A program made the position numbers and the translations under genes. 64,000 nucleotides of DNA from Pseudacidovorax intermedius (GTDB lineage: Bacteria > Pseudomonadota > Gammaproteobacteria > Burkholderiales > Burkholderiaceae_C): positions 736,836 to 800,835 of the forward strand of contig NZ_QQAV01000001.1 of NCBI RefSeq assembly GCF_003350475.1, given 5' to 3'. Below are positions 24,876 to 36,112 of this stretch, one piece after another. Position 1 is the stretch's first letter; each line of letters starts with the position of its first letter. The notes under the pieces are model-generated. The model worked only from the letters and a program-made list of their open reading frames with translations, was not told the DNA's origin and searched no databases.

Positions 24876-24897
24876 GCCAACGCGCCCGCCTGGCTCA
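24873..24897. terminator. Convergent hairpin between ena and gtrA
   Basis: TGAGCCA at 24873-24879 pairs with TGGCTCA at 24891-24897 around an 11-base loop. The arms contain the stop codons of both convergent genes. There is no T tract on either side, so it is at best a weak bidirectional terminator. Confidence 0.35.
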
Positions 24898-25290
24898 GCG
24901 TTTGAAGACCAGGTAGCGCGCCGACAGGTAGTTGACGCCCATGCCGGCGACGCTGCCGGCCGCCACGCCGAGCAGCGGCGCGGCGGGCCCGTTCAGCGTG
25001 TGCAGCACGGCCACATAGGCCGCGTAGTTGACGAGCGCGCCGCCCAGCATGGCGGCGAGGTAGCGCAGGTATTCGTGCCACAGCGGCAGGCGCCGCGCGC
25101 CATCGGCAAAGGTGAAGCGCCGGTTGATCAGCCAGGTGGCCGTGGCCGCGCCCCAGAAGGACAGCACCCGCCCCGCATACCAGCCCACATGCGGCGCCAG
25201 CAGGTACAGCAGGCCGGCATCGACGCCGAAACCGATGACGCCGGCAATGCCGAAGCTCAGCAGCCGACGCAGCAGCGGGCCTGAGATCAC
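24895..25290 (-). CDS. gtrA: GtrA family membrane protein
   Basis: 131 residues, four predicted transmembrane helices (about 8-29, 36-54, 75-97, 104-124), with the family signature FGIAGVIGFGVDAGLLYLL and TWLINRRFTFADG. GtrA proteins are thought to flip undecaprenyl- or dolichyl-linked sugars made by a partner GT2 enzyme. It follows a GT2 gene (34 bases) and a GT39-like gene on the same strand, which is the normal three-gene arrangement for surface polysaccharide or lipid modification. The start is a GTG. Confidence 0.88.
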   Translation of the reverse strand: MISGPLLRRLLSFGIAGVIGFGVDAGLLYLLAPHVGWYAGRVLSFWGAATATWLINRRFTFADGARRLPLWHEYLRYLAAMLGGALVNYAAYVAVLHTLNGPAAPLLGVAAGSVAGMGVNYLSARYLVFKR

Positions 25291-25324
25291 TCGCGCACTT
25301 TCGCAGAAGCGGCCTGGCGGGCGC

Positions 25325-26272
25325 TCACGGTGCGCTCACCGGCGTTGCCAGACGCGCCGCGCCGGGAATGGCGAGGTAAGCGATGCGCTTGACCTCGCGC
25401 CGCCCCAGCGTGACGGTGCGCAGCACGGCGCCGCAGCTGGCCGACAGCATGGCGGCGAGCATCAGGCCGGTGGCCAGCACCGCCGTCGGCAGGCGCGGCA
25501 CGAGGCCGGTATGGAGATAGGTCAGCACCAGCGGCAGGGCCAGGCCCAGTGAGGCCAGCGCCAGCACGGCCGCCACGATCACGAAGAACAACAGCGGCCG
25601 CTCGCTCACGAACAGCTTGGTGATGGTGACCAGGATGCGCCAGCCATCCCGGTAGGTCGACAGCTTGCTCTCCGAGCCCTCGGGCCGCGACAGGTAACGC
25701 ACAGGCAGCTCGCCCCAGGGCATGCGAAGTTCCAGCGCATGCACCGTGAGCTCGGTCTCGGTCTCGAAGCCCTGCGACAGCGCCGGGAAGGACTTCACAT
25801 ACCGGCGCGAAAAAACCCGCAGCCCCGACAGCATGTCGCTGAACTCGCCACCGAAGAGCTTGACCACGGCCCCCGTCAGCATGCGGTTGCCGAGGCGATG
25901 GCCGCGGCGGTAGGTCTGCGCGTCCTGTTGGTCGTCCTGCCGGGCACCCACCACCATGTCGAGGTTGCCCTGCACCAGCATGTCGATCATCTCGGGCAGC
26001 CGGGCCAGGTCGTAGGTGGCGTCGCCGTCGACCATGATGTAGATGTCGGCCTCGACGTCGGCGAACATGCGCCGCACCACGTTGCCCTTGCCGCGCAGGC
26101 GCACGGTGGTCACCCGCGCCCCATGAGCCCGGGCCACGGCGGCGGTGTCGTCGCTGGACGCGTTGTCGAACACATGCACCTGGGCCTGCGGCAGATGGGT
26201 GCGGAAGCCCTCGATCACCTGGGCGATGGCCAGGGCTTCGTTGTAGCAGGGGATGACGGCGGCAATGCGCAT
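25325..26272 (-). CDS. Glycosyltransferase family 2 (polyprenyl-phosphate sugar synthase-like)
   Basis: 315 residues. The GT-A fold begins MRIAAVIPCYNEALAIAQVIEGF, with the acidic metal-binding motif YIMVDGDATYDL and the WRILVTITKLFVSERPLLFF transition into two C-terminal transmembrane helices (about 228-250 and 263-285). This matches GT2 enzymes that transfer a sugar from a nucleotide donor to undecaprenyl phosphate. It is encoded between the GT39-like membrane transferase and GtrA, so the three probably make, flip and use a lipid-linked sugar. Donor sugar unknown. Confidence 0.85.
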   Translation of the reverse strand: MRIAAVIPCYNEALAIAQVIEGFRTHLPQAQVHVFDNASSDDTAAVARAHGARVTTVRLRGKGNVVRRMFADVEADIYIMVDGDATYDLARLPEMIDMLVQGNLDMVVGARQDDQQDAQTYRRGHRLGNRMLTGAVVKLFGGEFSDMLSGLRVFSRRYVKSFPALSQGFETETELTVHALELRMPWGELPVRYLSRPEGSESKLSTYRDGWRILVTITKLFVSERPLLFFVIVAAVLALASLGLALPLVLTYLHTGLVPRLPTAVLATGLMLAAMLSASCGAVLRTVTLGRREVKRIAYLAIPGAARLATPVSAP

Positions 26273-26321
26273 GCGGGCAGATCGGTGGTGGTGACGAGGC
26301 GGCGGAAGAGCGGCAGAGGCA

Positions 26322-28091
26322 TCAGGACGGGTCCGGGACGATCCGGTACGCCTTCACGCCATCGCGCTCGACCAGCAGCGTGAAGTGGTGCTCGAAGCCG
26401 GGCTTGCCATCGACATAGGGCCCGAGCGCCGTCTGGACGACGATGGTACCGAAGCCGTGCTGCACCAACCTGCGCGCCATCTCGGGGGCGGGCAGCAGCA
26501 GGAAATCGACGTAGCGGTAGGGGCCGAACACATCACCCCAGACCGGGTTGGGCGCGAAGTAGATCGCGTCGCTCAGGCCCACCTGATAGAGGCGGCCGGG
26601 CTGCGGATGCGCGCGCAGCCAGCTCAGCACCACGTAACCCGGCACGTTGCGGGCCAGGAAGGCCTCCCGCGTCTCGGGTGTGGGCGCAATCTGGCGGATG
26701 TGGTTCCACAGCCGCACCCCGCCGGCCACGACGAGCACGGACAGAAAGACGACGCCGAGCCCGGCCACCGACCGTGCGCGCGCCCGGTCGCCGACGCGCC
26801 GCTGCAGCGCGGCAGCGGCCCAGCGCCACAGCTGGCACCAGCCGATCGCGCCCAGCCAGGCCAGGATCGGGAACGAGGCCGCCATGTAGCGCGGATAGCG
26901 CGAGGTGGCCAGCCATACGAGGACCGACCAAGCGCCGAACAGCGCCGCGGCGCGCACCGCGGGCCGCGTCTTCCAGACCGCCGCGAAGGGCACCAGCAGC
27001 GCCGGCCACAGCATGACGTTGGGCAGCGCGGCATGGGCACGCACGTCGTCGACCTGGCGCTGATAGTCGTCCAGGTTCCAGTTGGTGAAGCCGAACACCT
27101 TGGCGCCGATGGGATTGAACGGGTCGCCGGTCTGCAGCCAGTTGCGGCCGAACCAGTAGATGCAGGGCAGCAGAAAGCAGCCCAGCGCCAGCAGCCAGGG
27201 CCCCGGCCGGCGCTCGCGCCAGGCCACGCACACGGCCACCAGCGGCAGGAAGGTGAGCGCCTGGTACTTGCTGCCTGCCGCCACGCCCAGGTAGAAGGCG
27301 GCCAGGCCCAGCCAGCGCGCCGGCCGCCGCGGCTGCGCCGGCGTGACCGGCGTGCTCCACCACAGCCAGAGCACGGTGAAGGCCGACACCACGAACAGCG
27401 CCACGCCCATGTCGATGAGGGCGTTGAAGAACTCGCCCATCATCAGCCACACCGCCGCCGCAATCGCAGCGCAGATGCGGTCGGTGTGCGTCACAGCCAG
27501 GCGCCACACCAGCGCGGCCGCCAGCCAGCCGCCCAGCGCGTGCAGCAGATGCGGGAACACGTCCCCCGCGAGCGGCAGGGCCGCCGCATAGAGCAGGTCG
27601 TAGTTGTAGGGGAACCAGGGATAGCGCAGCCAGTCGTGGATGCCCAGCGCGCCGTTCTCGGCCACCTGCCGCGCATAGGGCAGGTGGTACATCATCTCGT
27701 CGAAGGCATGCGGCGGTGCCATCGGCTCGAAGAGGCTGATGACGAAGGCACCGATGGCGACCACGGTCGCCACGCGCTCGGCGCGGCCCAGCGGCGGGCC
27801 TGACGGCAGGGCGCGCAGCAGCCGCCACTGCGCGGGCAGGCGCCAGAGCGCCAGCACCAGCCCGATGGCCAGCAGCGTCAGCGTGCCCGGCGGCTTCAGC
27901 AGGCCCGCGATGCCCAGCGCCTGCAGCGCCACGATGGCCAGGCCCAGGCCGGTGGCGGCGGACAGCGCCATGCGCAGCCAGGGGTCCTCGCGACCGGGCG
28001 TGTCGCCGGCGCTTGCCCACATGCGCCGCATCAACGCGTCGCCCGCGCCCCAGAGTGCCAACAGCACCACGGCCAGACCGGCCAGGTGCAC
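26322..28091 (-). CDS. Integral membrane glycosyltransferase, GT39/ArnT-like
   Basis: 589 residues with about 11-12 hydrophobic helices and a C-terminal soluble domain (from about residue 480). The segment PMAPPHAFDEMMYHLPYARQVAENGALGIHDWLRYPWFPYNYDLLYAAAL carries the DEMxYH acidic motif of the first periplasmic loop seen in GT-C transferases. Such enzymes move a sugar from a lipid carrier to a lipid or protein acceptor in the periplasm. The start is the GTG at 28091; the frame is open only a little further upstream and holds no ATG, so the first residues are uncertain. It forms an apparent operon with the GT2 and GtrA genes. Acceptor unknown. Confidence 0.8.
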   Translation of the reverse strand: MHLAGLAVVLLALWGAGDALMRRMWASAGDTPGREDPWLRMALSAATGLGLAIVALQALGIAGLLKPPGTLTLLAIGLVLALWRLPAQWRLLRALPSGPPLGRAERVATVVAIGAFVISLFEPMAPPHAFDEMMYHLPYARQVAENGALGIHDWLRYPWFPYNYDLLYAAALPLAGDVFPHLLHALGGWLAAALVWRLAVTHTDRICAAIAAAVWLMMGEFFNALIDMGVALFVVSAFTVLWLWWSTPVTPAQPRRPARWLGLAAFYLGVAAGSKYQALTFLPLVAVCVAWRERRPGPWLLALGCFLLPCIYWFGRNWLQTGDPFNPIGAKVFGFTNWNLDDYQRQVDDVRAHAALPNVMLWPALLVPFAAVWKTRPAVRAAALFGAWSVLVWLATSRYPRYMAASFPILAWLGAIGWCQLWRWAAAALQRRVGDRARARSVAGLGVVFLSVLVVAGGVRLWNHIRQIAPTPETREAFLARNVPGYVVLSWLRAHPQPGRLYQVGLSDAIYFAPNPVWGDVFGPYRYVDFLLLPAPEMARRLVQHGFGTIVVQTALGPYVDGKPGFEHHFTLLVERDGVKAYRIVPDPS

Positions 28092-28178
28092 GGCCGTGAA
28101 GCTCAGCTTCTGCAGAATGGCAGCCTCCAGTGGGGATCAAGAAGTTCAGGCGAGCGGCACCGCTCGGCGGACCTCGCC

Positions 28179-28281
28179 AGAGCACCCGCGGAACTGGCTT
28201 CGCCAGGCCGCCGGGTGTGCCCCCCCTCCAAGCCGAAGGCGCCAGAGAGGGGGGGAGCCGCGAAGCGGCTTGGGGGGGAGT
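28179..28281 (-). repeat. 3'-end structured repeat, copy 1 (after metH)
   Basis: About 103 bases ending at the metH stop. It holds an outer stem CACCCGCGG/CCGCCGGGTG with inner hairpin CTGGC-TTC-GCCAG, a C-rich/G-rich pair (CCCCCTC/GAGGGGG) around GCC-GAA-GGC, and AGCCGC-GAA-GCGGCT. Related copies lie at 35037-35140 and 38077-38178. Base changes between copies preserve pairing. Confidence 0.8.
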
Positions 28282-31029
<2,748 letters not shown>

Positions 31030-31057
31030 GGACGGCACACCTGGGGGCGGGAATCAG

Positions 31058-31181
31058 GTGAGCGTCGTTGCAGCCGGCGCCTGGCGGCCGGCGTCCGGCC
31101 CCGCCAAGCCTCACGGTCCGGGCCGCTCGGGCGCCACCGCAGGTGGTGTGCCAGGGCCCGCCGTTGCAACGCTCCTTGCGC
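31058..31181 (-). ncRNA. S-adenosylhomocysteine (SAH) riboswitch upstream of metH
   Basis: Read on the minus strand, the leader holds the SAH riboswitch signatures in the right order: AGGAGCGTTGCAACGG near its 5' end (31161-31176), a central GAGGCTTGG, and GCAACGACGCTCACC closing it at 31058-31072. The GAGCGTTGCAACG and CAACGACGCTC pieces form the core stem and pseudoknot partners. The element starts right after a TATAAAAT box and ends about 30 bases before metH. SAH riboswitches turn on recycling genes such as ahcY and metH when SAH accumulates. Confidence 0.85.
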
Positions 31182-31192
31182 GGGGAGCGCGG

Positions 31193-31200
31193 ATTTTATA
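31193..31200 (-). promoter_or_regulatory. -10 box of the metH transcript
   Basis: TATAAAAT on the minus strand, about 12 bases before the first conserved riboswitch base, so transcription would begin at the riboswitch itself. A good -35 element at 17-base spacing is not visible. The remaining bases up to 31270 hold nothing else I recognise. Confidence 0.5.
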
Positions 31201-31270
31201 GGGCTCGACCCGGGATAACCCCGAAAGACCGGCGCGCGCCCCGGCCTCCGTCAGCGCAGCGCTACGGCCC

Positions 31271-31711
31271 TCAGGCAGCGCCGGCAGGTCGCGCCGCCGC
31301 CGAGGCGGGCAGCCCGAACACCGCGTCGAACACCCAGTTGAAGACGAAGGTGTAGACCAGGAAGAACACCACCAGGGCCAGGTCCATCACCAGCGCCTCC
31401 CACAGGCTGATCTCCAGCCACCAGGCGATGGTGGGCACCAGCAGCATCACCAGCCCGCCCTCGAAGCCGATGGCGTGCGCCACCCGGCGGCCCAGGCTGC
31501 GGCCGCGCTTGGCCTGGCGCGCCTCCCAGCGCTCGAACAGGGTGTTGAACAGCAGGTTCCAGGCGATGGCGATGGCCGACGCCATCACCGCCACCACGCC
31601 GGAATGGCCCACGCCCTGCCCCGACATCCACGCCAGCCCCAGGCTGGCCACCACGATGGCGATGCCTTCATAGAGGCTGATGTAGACGACGCGGCGCTTG
31701 ATGCCCTGCAT
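31271..31711 (-). CDS. PACE family efflux transporter (tandem BTP domains)
   Basis: 146 residues with four transmembrane helices in two repeated pairs: IKRRVVYISLYEGIAIVVASLGLAWMSG ... AIAIAWNLLFNTLFERWEARQAKRGR and RRVAHAIGFEGGLVMLLVPTIAWWL ... ALVVFFLVYTFVFNWVFDAVFG. The conserved E in helix 1, the WN..FN..FE motif and the second-repeat equivalents are those of proteobacterial antimicrobial compound efflux proteins (AceI-like), which export biocides such as chlorhexidine or short diamines. I chose the ATG at 31711 because it opens the first repeat; the upstream open frame is unrelated. A LysR-type regulator is divergently encoded, the usual arrangement for PACE genes. Confidence 0.88.
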   Translation of the reverse strand: MQGIKRRVVYISLYEGIAIVVASLGLAWMSGQGVGHSGVVAVMASAIAIAWNLLFNTLFERWEARQAKRGRSLGRRVAHAIGFEGGLVMLLVPTIAWWLEISLWEALVMDLALVVFFLVYTFVFNWVFDAVFGLPASAAARPAGAA

Positions 31712-31757
31712 GGCTTTCTTCTTTCTGTTTGCTCGAAACACGTGGGTTGACGGTGTC

Positions 31758-31813
31758 ACTTTATTTCTCCCGCACTGACACATAAAGTCAGCTTCTTTCA
31801 GATTCACTGAAAG
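31758..31813. promoter_or_regulatory. Two inverted repeats in the PACE/LysR divergent region
   Basis: ACTTTAT (31758-31764) and ATAAAGT (31782-31788) form a perfect inverted repeat with a 17-base spacer; CTTTCAG-ATTCA-CTGAAAG (31795-31813) is a second with a 5-base spacer, ending seven bases before the LysR ATG. LysR regulators typically bind one recognition and one activation site in such a divergent region, so these are the natural operator candidates. Confidence 0.5.
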
Positions 31814-31819
31814 ATCGGC

Positions 31820-32713
31820 ATGCTCAACAGCGACGATGTCGCCCTTTTCCTCGCGGTGCTCGACCACGGTTCGTTCTCGGCGGCCGCCCGCGCCTTGCGG
31901 CGCGTGCCCTCGGCGGTGAGCATGGGCATCGCTCAGCTCGAGGCCGAGCTGGACCTGCAACTCTTCGACCGTAGCGGCCGCGAGCCACGCCCCACCGCCG
32001 CTGCCCGCTCGCTGGAACCACAGGCCCGGCTGCTCGCCGCCCAGCTCAAGGCGCTGGAGGTGCAGGCCCTGGCCCTGACGCAGGGGCTGGAGGAGCGGCT
32101 GACGCTCGCCATCGCGCCCGAACTGCTGAGCGGCCCCTGGAGCCAGCCGCTGGCCGCATTGGCGCAGTCGCATCCCTCGCTGGAGGTGGAAGTGCTGGCG
32201 GCCCCGCAGGCCGATGCGCTCGCGCTGCTACACAGCGGCCGGGCGCAGCTCGCACTGGTCTTCGAGCGGCCCAGCCTCGACGGCCGCGAGGGCTTCCAGG
32301 AGGTGGCGACCGAGACGCTGGTCGCCGTGATGGCGCCGGACCATCCGGTGCTGGTCGCCGCCGGCGGCCGCCTGCGGGAGCAGCACCTGATCGACACGCG
32401 CCAGATCGTGGTGGCCGGCCGCGACCCGGCGCAGCGAGATCCGCGCACCGTCTTCGCCCGCCACACCTGGCGCACCGACAACGCGCTGGCGGCGCTGAGC
32501 CTGTTGACGGCCGGCCTGGGCTGGGGCTGGTTGCCCAGGCCCTTCGTGCAGCCGCATGTGGCGGCGGGCGCGCTGGTGGAGATCCCGTTCGAGAACCTCA
32601 GCAACCGGCTGGACCTGTGGGTGGACGTGGTGTGGTCCAAGGAGCGCCCGCTCGGGCTGGGCGCGCGGCAGGTGATCGAGGCGCTGCGGCGCAAGCGGCC
32701 AGACGAAGGGTGA
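31820..32713 (+). CDS. LysR family transcriptional regulator
   Basis: 297 residues. The N-terminal winged helix reads MLNSDDVALFLAVLDHGSFSAAARALRRVPSAVSMGIAQLEAELDLQLFDRSGREPRPT, typical of LysR; the substrate-binding domain starts near residue 90 (LTLAIAPELL). It is divergent from the PACE efflux gene with 108 bases between the start codons and probably controls it in response to an exported compound, as AceR does for AceI (known for that pair, inferred here). Two inverted repeats lie in the shared region. Confidence 0.9.
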   Translation: MLNSDDVALFLAVLDHGSFSAAARALRRVPSAVSMGIAQLEAELDLQLFDRSGREPRPTAAARSLEPQARLLAAQLKALEVQALALTQGLEERLTLAIAPELLSGPWSQPLAALAQSHPSLEVEVLAAPQADALALLHSGRAQLALVFERPSLDGREGFQEVATETLVAVMAPDHPVLVAAGGRLREQHLIDTRQIVVAGRDPAQRDPRTVFARHTWRTDNALAALSLLTAGLGWGWLPRPFVQPHVAAGALVEIPFENLSNRLDLWVDVVWSKERPLGLGARQVIEALRRKRPDEG

Positions 32714-32763
32714 GGCCGTGCGCCTCGCCGGCGCCCGCAAAGCGCCGATGCGCCGGCACGGCC
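32714..32763. terminator. Convergent stem-loop between LysR and moaC
   Basis: GGCCGTGC (32714-32721) pairs with GCACGGCC (32756-32763); inside, CGGCGC and GCGCCG can form a second stem. It sits directly after the LysR stop and before the convergent moaC stop. No T tract follows. Confidence 0.4.
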
Positions 32764-32792
32764 GGACTTCGATGATTCGAGAGCAGGCGCGC

Positions 32793-33281
32793 TCAGGCCG
32801 ACGGGGCGATGTACGAGCCCGACTTGCCGCCGTGCTTCTCCAGCACCTGCACACCGTCGATCACCATGCCGCGGTCGGCGGCCTTGCACATGTCGTAGAT
32901 GGTCAGCAGCGCCACCTGCACAGCGGTCAGCGCTTCCATCTCCACGCCCGTCGGGCCGACCGTCTCGACCGTCGCGCGGCAGCGCACGGCGGGCTCGGCG
33001 CCCGGCTCGGTCTCGAACTCGACCGCCACGCGGGTGATGGCCAGCGGATGGCAAAGCGGGATCAGGTCGCTGGTCTTCTTGGCCGCCTGGATGCCGGCGA
33101 TGCGCGCCACGCCCAGCACGTCGCCCTTCTTGGCTGTGCCCGATTCGACCAGCGCCAGCGTGGCCGCCTGCATGCGGATGCGCCCTTGCGCGATCGCGAT
33201 GCGGTGCGTGGCCGGCTTGGCCGCCACGTCCACCATGTGGGCCTGGCCCTGGGCGTCGAAATGGGTGAGGGGTGAGGACAT
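32793..33281 (-). CDS. moaC: Cyclic pyranopterin monophosphate synthase MoaC
   Basis: 162 residues, the usual length. Conserved MoaC strings are [22 protein letters not shown], the active-site [51 protein letters not shown] and [12 protein letters not shown]. It turns the MoaA product into cyclic pyranopterin monophosphate, an early step of molybdenum cofactor synthesis in the cytoplasm. The ATG at 33281 was chosen because it opens the conserved domain. It is the only cofactor-synthesis gene in the window; the NicB and other molybdenum enzymes depend on this pathway. Confidence 0.95.
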   Translation of the reverse strand: MSSPLTHFDAQGQAHMVDVAAKPATHRIAIAQGRIRMQAATLALVESGTAKKGDVLGVARIAGIQAAKKTSDLIPLCHPLAITRVAVEFETEPGAEPAVRCRATVETVGPTGVEMEALTAVQVALLTIYDMCKAADRGMVIDGVQVLEKHGGKSGSYIAPSA

Positions 33282-33334
33282 GGGGCTGAACGATCCGGCG
33301 GGAGGCGCATCATACGGGCCGGAAAAAGCCACCG

Positions 33335-34981
33335 ATGCCGCGTCCGATGCCGTCTTCTGCCACCCTCCGCGACATGCCTGCCCCGCCGTCCACCGCTGCG
33401 CGCGGTATCTCTTCGCTGTCTGGGCCGCGACGACCGCGGCGGGGTGCGCGTGTCGCGCTGGCCGTGGCCCTGGCGGCCGCCCAGCTCGCTGCTGTGCCCC
33501 TCCATGCCCAGACCCTGACGCCCGCCCGCCCGCTGCCCGGCCTGGGCGATGGCGCCGAAATGAGCACCGGCACCGAGCGCGAACTGGGCGACCGCATCGC
33601 CCGCGAGCTCTACCGCGATCCGGACTTCGTGGACGACCCGGTGCTCGCCGACTACGTCCAGGGCATCTGGCAGCCGCTGCTTGCCGCGGCCCGCCAACGC
33701 GGCGAGCTCACGCCCGAGCTGGACGAACGCTTCGCCTGGGTGCTGCTGATCGGCCGCGACCGCAGCATCAATGCCTTCGCGCTGCCTGGCGGCTACCTGG
33801 GCGTGAACACCGGGCTCATCGCCATCGTGGGCAGCCGCGACGAACTGGCTTCGGTGCTGGCACATGAACTCACCCACGTCACGCAGCGGCACATCTCCCG
33901 CATGCTCACGCAGCAGAGCCGGCAGATGCCGCTGATGCTGGCGGCCATGCTGCTGGGCGGCCTGGCGATGAGCAAGAGCGGCCGCAGCGGCGGCGACCTG
34001 GGCTCGGCCATGATGGTCGGCGGCCAGGCCATGGCCATGCAGAAGCAGCTGGACTTCTCGCGCGACATGGAGCGCGAGGCCGACCGCATCGGCTTCGGCG
34101 TGATGAGCCAGGCCGGCTTCGCGCCGCAGGGCGCCGCCGTCATGTTCGAGAAGCTGCAGTACGCCTCGCGGCTGAACGACAACGGCAGCTATCCCTACCT
34201 GCGCAGCCACCCGCTGACCAGCGAGCGCATCACCGAGATGCAGGCGCGCGTGCAGTTCCGCGAAGGGGCGCCACCACCGACCGTGGCCCTGACACCCGAG
34301 CACGCCATGATCGCGGCCCGTGCCCGCGTGCTGGGCCGCCCGGGCGTGGACCTGCTGCGCCAGTGGGTGCAGGCCGCGCAGGGCAGCACGGCACCGGCCA
34401 GTGCGGCCACGGCCGGCACCCTCTATGCGGGCGCCATGGCCGCCAAGGAACTGCGCGATCTGGCCGCCGCCCGCAGCCTGGCGCAGAAGCTGCGCACGCA
34501 GGTCGGCACGGCCGGCGAACCGGCCCGGCTGGCGCGGCTGCTGGCGGCCGAGATCGAGATGGGCGCCGGCAATGCGCCCGCAGCCGTCGCCCTGCTCGAC
34601 GTGCGCGCCAAGACGCGGGGCGAGATGCTGATGGCCGGCCAGGCCGCCCTGCTGACCCGGACCCATGCCGCGGAGGCCGCGCCGGTGCTGCGCGACTGGG
34701 TGGCCACGCATCCGCGCGACGCCACCGTCTGGCGCCTGCTCGGGGGCCTGTACGACGTGGAAGGCGACACGCTGCGCGCCATCCGCGCCGAAGCGGAGTC
34801 CCAGGTGGCCCAGCTGGACTACGTGGCGGCGCGCGACCGCTTCCGCGCCGCGCAGGACTACGTGCGAGAGACCACCGCCAAGGGCGGCCGCATCGACCAC
34901 ATCGAGGCCTCGATCGTGGACGTGCGCGCACGCGAGATCGAACGCCTCGCCCGCGAGCAGATGGAAGAGAAGCCGATGTAG
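33335..34981 (+). CDS. M48 family metalloprotease with TPR region (BepA-like)
   Basis: 548 residues. A signal sequence ([22 protein letters not shown], after an N-terminal extension of about 37 residues) leads to the M48 catalytic domain: zinc motif HELTH near residue 179 in [17 protein letters not shown], and the third ligand in [18 protein letters not shown]. Residues from about 325 on form helical TPR-type repeats. This matches BepA/YfgC, a periplasmic protease-chaperone that checks assembly of outer membrane proteins such as LptD. ATG codons at 33335 and 33374 are both possible; the later one gives a more normal signal peptide. It diverges from moaC. Confidence 0.9.
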   Translation: MPRPMPSSATLRDMPAPPSTAARGISSLSGPRRPRRGARVALAVALAAAQLAAVPLHAQTLTPARPLPGLGDGAEMSTGTERELGDRIARELYRDPDFVDDPVLADYVQGIWQPLLAAARQRGELTPELDERFAWVLLIGRDRSINAFALPGGYLGVNTGLIAIVGSRDELASVLAHELTHVTQRHISRMLTQQSRQMPLMLAAMLLGGLAMSKSGRSGGDLGSAMMVGGQAMAMQKQLDFSRDMEREADRIGFGVMSQAGFAPQGAAVMFEKLQYASRLNDNGSYPYLRSHPLTSERITEMQARVQFREGAPPPTVALTPEHAMIAARARVLGRPGVDLLRQWVQAAQGSTAPASAATAGTLYAGAMAAKELRDLAAARSLAQKLRTQVGTAGEPARLARLLAAEIEMGAGNAPAAVALLDVRAKTRGEMLMAGQAALLTRTHAAEAAPVLRDWVATHPRDATVWRLLGGLYDVEGDTLRAIRAEAESQVAQLDYVAARDRFRAAQDYVRETTAKGGRIDHIEASIVDVRAREIERLAREQMEEKPM

Positions 34982-35036
34982 GCTGGCCGCGTCAGCGCCG
35001 CAGCAACAAGGATCGAGTGGCCGCGGAGCAGGCCAT

Positions 35037-35140
35037 GCCAGGGCACCCGAGGAACCGGCTTTGTCGGGCCTCTGGGTGCGCCCCCCTCCAAGCCGAAGGC
35101 GCCAGTGAGGGGGGAGCCGCAAAGCGGCATGGGGGGTGTT
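35037..35140 (-). repeat. 3'-end structured repeat, copy 2
   Basis: Related to 28179-28281. Here the outer stem is CACCCGAGG/CCTCTGGGTG, the inner hairpin CCGGC-TTT-GTCGG, then GCC-GAA-GGC and GCCGC-AAA-GCGGC. It ends seven bases from the stop codon of the minus-strand holin-like gene and also follows the convergent M48 protease gene. Confidence 0.8.
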
Positions 35141-35147
35141 TCACTAT

Positions 35148-35495
35148 TCAGCGGCGGCTGGCGCCGATGGCGGCCTCGATGATCACGCCGAAGATCGAGT
35201 ACAGCAGCGAGCCGAACAGCGCCGCCCAGAAGCCGTCGACATGGAAGCCCGGCAGCAGTCCCGAGGCCATCCAGAAGATGAGCGCATTGACGACGAAGAG
35301 GAACAGTCCGAGGGTGACCAGCGTGACCGGGAGGGTCAGGATCACCAGCACGGGCCGCACGAAGACGTTGAGCAGTGCGAGCACGGCCGCGGCGATCATC
35401 GCGCTGCCGAATCCCGAGATCTGCACCCCGCCGTAGAGGTAGGTGACCATCAGCAGCGCCAAGGCGCTGAGCACCCATTTGAGGATCAATCGCAT
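35148..35495 (-). CDS. Phage holin family (4TM) small membrane protein
   Basis: 115 residues, almost entirely four transmembrane helices: MRLILKWVLSALALLMVTYLYGGVQISGFGSAMIAAAVLALLNVFVRPVLVILTLPVTLVTLGLFLFVVNALIFWMASGLLPGF. The NxFVRPVLVxLTLPxTxxTLGLFLFVxNAxxF core is the signature of the widespread 4-TM family labelled phage holin IV in databases. Despite the name it is a chromosomal protein with no phage genes nearby and no known role. The ATG at 35495 begins the conserved region. A dispersed repeat follows its stop. Confidence 0.82.
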   Translation of the reverse strand: MRLILKWVLSALALLMVTYLYGGVQISGFGSAMIAAAVLALLNVFVRPVLVILTLPVTLVTLGLFLFVVNALIFWMASGLLPGFHVDGFWAALFGSLLYSIFGVIIEAAIGASRR

Positions 35496-35556
35496 GGCGC
35501 CAGCATAGCCGGTGGACCTGACGACGGGCCGCATGCCGGCCGGGCCGGCACGCCGC

Positions 35557-36030
35557 TCAGTCGGCCAGGCCAGGCGCCAGCAGCAGGAAGGCAGCGAGCC
35601 CCGCCAGGCCACCCGGCAGCGCACGTGCGCCCGGCACGAGCGGACGGCGAGGCGCCGGCTCGGCCGCCGCGGGCACCAACGGCTCCATGGTCGAGCCGAT
35701 GCGGGGGCGGCGCGCATCCACCACGCGGGCGGCGCCGTGCTCCAGATGCAGCCGCTGGGTCAGCTCGACCAGCGGCCCCTTGGCCAGCACGGCCGTCGCC
35801 TGCGCACCCTCGCGGGCCAGCAGCGGCGCCAGCGCTTCCTGCACGCGGGCGAACCACTTGGCGCGCCAGTTCTCGCGCGCGCTGTGGCTCACCCACTTGC
35901 TGATGCGGTGGGTCATGCGCGGTGCGCAGGCCACCACGATCCAGTGCCGGCCCGGCGCGGCCGGTGCCAGCTGGTCCAGGTGTTCCACGGCATAGGCCGC
36001 GTCGTCCACGTACAGGATGATCTTGTCCAT
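35557..36030 (-). CDS. Hypothetical protein with C-terminal membrane segment
   Basis: 157 residues, MDKIILYVDDAAYAVEHLDQLAPAAPGRHWIVVACAPRMTHRISKWVSHSARENWRAKWFARVQEALAPLLAREG. The alternating beta/alpha pattern of the first 110 residues looks like a small Rossmann-type or universal-stress-like fold, but I do not recognise a named family. A proline/alanine-rich linker (VPAAAEPAPRRP) leads to a hydrophobic segment GGLAGLAAFLLLAPGLAD at the C terminus. AAGGAG lies upstream of the ATG at 36030. It is encoded between the holin-like and TerC genes on the same strand. Confidence 0.65.
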   Translation of the reverse strand: MDKIILYVDDAAYAVEHLDQLAPAAPGRHWIVVACAPRMTHRISKWVSHSARENWRAKWFARVQEALAPLLAREGAQATAVLAKGPLVELTQRLHLEHGAARVVDARRPRIGSTMEPLVPAAAEPAPRRPLVPGARALPGGLAGLAAFLLLAPGLAD

Positions 36031-36112
36031 CGAGGGGCTCCTTGGGCCGGGAAAGTGGGGATGACAGAAGGAGGCCGGCCCACCGAAAAGGTTCAGCCGG
36101 CCTCGGGCGCGA

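Noticed and set aside
35148-35495. Holin-family protein as a sign of prophage
   Set aside because: The 4-TM family is chromosomal and widespread; no other phage gene, attachment site or composition change is nearby.
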